A stretch of 32,073 bases of DNA from Bigelowiella natans CCMP2755. Lineage: Eukaryota; Cercozoa; Chlorarachniophyceae. The DNA is taken from positions 1 through 32,073 of the forward strand of contig ADNK01000212.1 of the NCBI GenBank assembly GCA_000320545.1, written 5' to 3'. The notes beneath the pieces are model-generated. The model saw only the letters and a list, made by a program, of their open reading frames with translations. It ran no database searches and was not told the DNA's origin. A program made the position numbers and the translations under genes. This document shows, one piece after another, positions 31,783-32,073 of this stretch (the stretch's first letter is position 1; each line of letters starts with the position of its first letter).

Positions 31783-32073
31783 AATATCCCCCATTCTCAT
31801 CACTCTCCATATTATCATCGCCCCCCCCCCCCCCCCCCCACAGGTACAGGAGGGGGGGGGAGGCGGGGTCGCTGTCTACCGATTTCCACAGCTTCCCATA
31901 CGCCCACTTCACTATCGCCCGGGAGCGGGGAGTGTCTTTGAATGGGGGCCAACCAGCGAGAATTGCCCTCGCGAGAACTGGGTATCCCAAACCCGAGCGC
32001 GCCCTAGCTGAAGATCCTCTCTCACCGGTTGGTCCCACTTTAATAACCCTAAAAAATTTGTTTTTTATTAAAG
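28725..32073 (+). CDS. ABCC/MRP-subfamily ABC transporter, 5' part (TMD1 and partial NBD1)
   Basis: ABCC proteins export organic anions and conjugates. Exons: 28725-28880, 28953-29348, 29488-29745, 29870-30211, 30447-about 30824, 30916-31070, 31325-31573, 31844-end; phases agree. The N-terminus is short, with no TMD0. NPSFVQWITWSFMEPLLEQG is the usual lead-in. TMD1 helices include LLLLEIGTQIMQVLLLRWVL, FLVAVPLLVVAVVGLMVW, VSLVSILILLLW and FICCTTVCIVPTLLIIVF, with the family motif KMYSWEQPL and SIERINAFL. A long Gly/Ser linker precedes NBD1: ANASFSW-like LTNASFSW, Walker A GGIGSGKSS, Q-loop YVPQRPWIFSASVRENILFG and signature RERGVSLNGGQ (family LSGGQ). The Walker B/D-loop spacing is kept, but it reads RALAEDPLSPVG where YLFDDPLSAVD is usual. 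TMD2 and NBD2 lie outside the window. Confidence 0.87.
31139..31213. repeat. (CAT)n imperfect repeat, ABC transporter intron
   Basis: CAT/CAC trinucleotide tract between exons 30916-31070 and 31325-31573. Confidence 0.8.
31741..31778. repeat. (TA)n microsatellite, ABC transporter intron
   Basis: TA tract of about 19 units, followed further on by a run of about 19 C before the last exon in the window. Confidence 0.9.

Noticed and set aside
32043-32052. AACCCTAAAA near the window end as a telomere
   Set aside because: A single unit inside an open coding frame; no repeat follows.

Overview
The window is nuclear DNA from a eukaryote. Nearly every gene is broken into short exons by GT..AG introns, several proteins carry eukaryotic targeting signals, and microsatellites are dense. 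Nothing fixes the species. The mix (cytochrome c peroxidase, a membrane-anchored pepsin-like protein, alpha-arrestin, a 2H phosphoesterase, an ABCC transporter, Cys-rich membrane proteins) suits an algal or other SAR-type protist, but that placement is inference. I rebuilt exon chains by hand from conserved protein motifs, GT/AG sites and phase agreement; junctions I could not settle are marked.

Layout. 108-3076 (+): 3' part of RCL1, a ribosome-biogenesis factor, cut by the window start. 3077-4777: gene-free TG/CA-rich DNA. 4778-4993 (+): zinc-ribbon exons of uncertain ownership. About 5801-9824 (+): an alpha-arrestin gene of about 16 exons with a C-terminal PPDY motif. 9825-11606: gene-free DNA with palindromes and a dispersed repeat. 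11607-12192 (+): a 104-residue Cys-rich protein. 12857-about 13920 (-): a Myb/SANT-like ORF. About 14280-15226 (+): a Cys-rich PH-like protein. 16186-18252 (-): mitochondrial-type cytochrome c peroxidase. 18842-19981 (+): an AhpD-like protein with a signal peptide and a C-terminal KDDL. 21202-21322 (+): a 5S rRNA gene. 21567-22964 (+): an intronless AKAP7-type 2H phosphoesterase. 23430-27522 (-): a pepsin-like aspartic protease homologue with a membrane anchor and both catalytic triplets altered. 28725-end (+): the 5' half of an ABCC-type transporter, running off the window in its first nucleotide-binding domain.

The genes form no single pathway. The one functional pairing the layout suggests is the head-to-head peroxide-related pair (cytochrome c peroxidase and AhpD-like), about 590 bp apart, which could share a promoter. 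Most microsatellites lie in introns of RCL1, the arrestin, the protease homologue and the transporter. The central third (about 9.8-21 kb) has few microsatellites and TG/CA-rich spacers. The two points most worth pursuing are the pseudoprotease and two candidate ultrashort introns (20 and 26 nt) in genes whose other introns are mostly 70 nt or longer.
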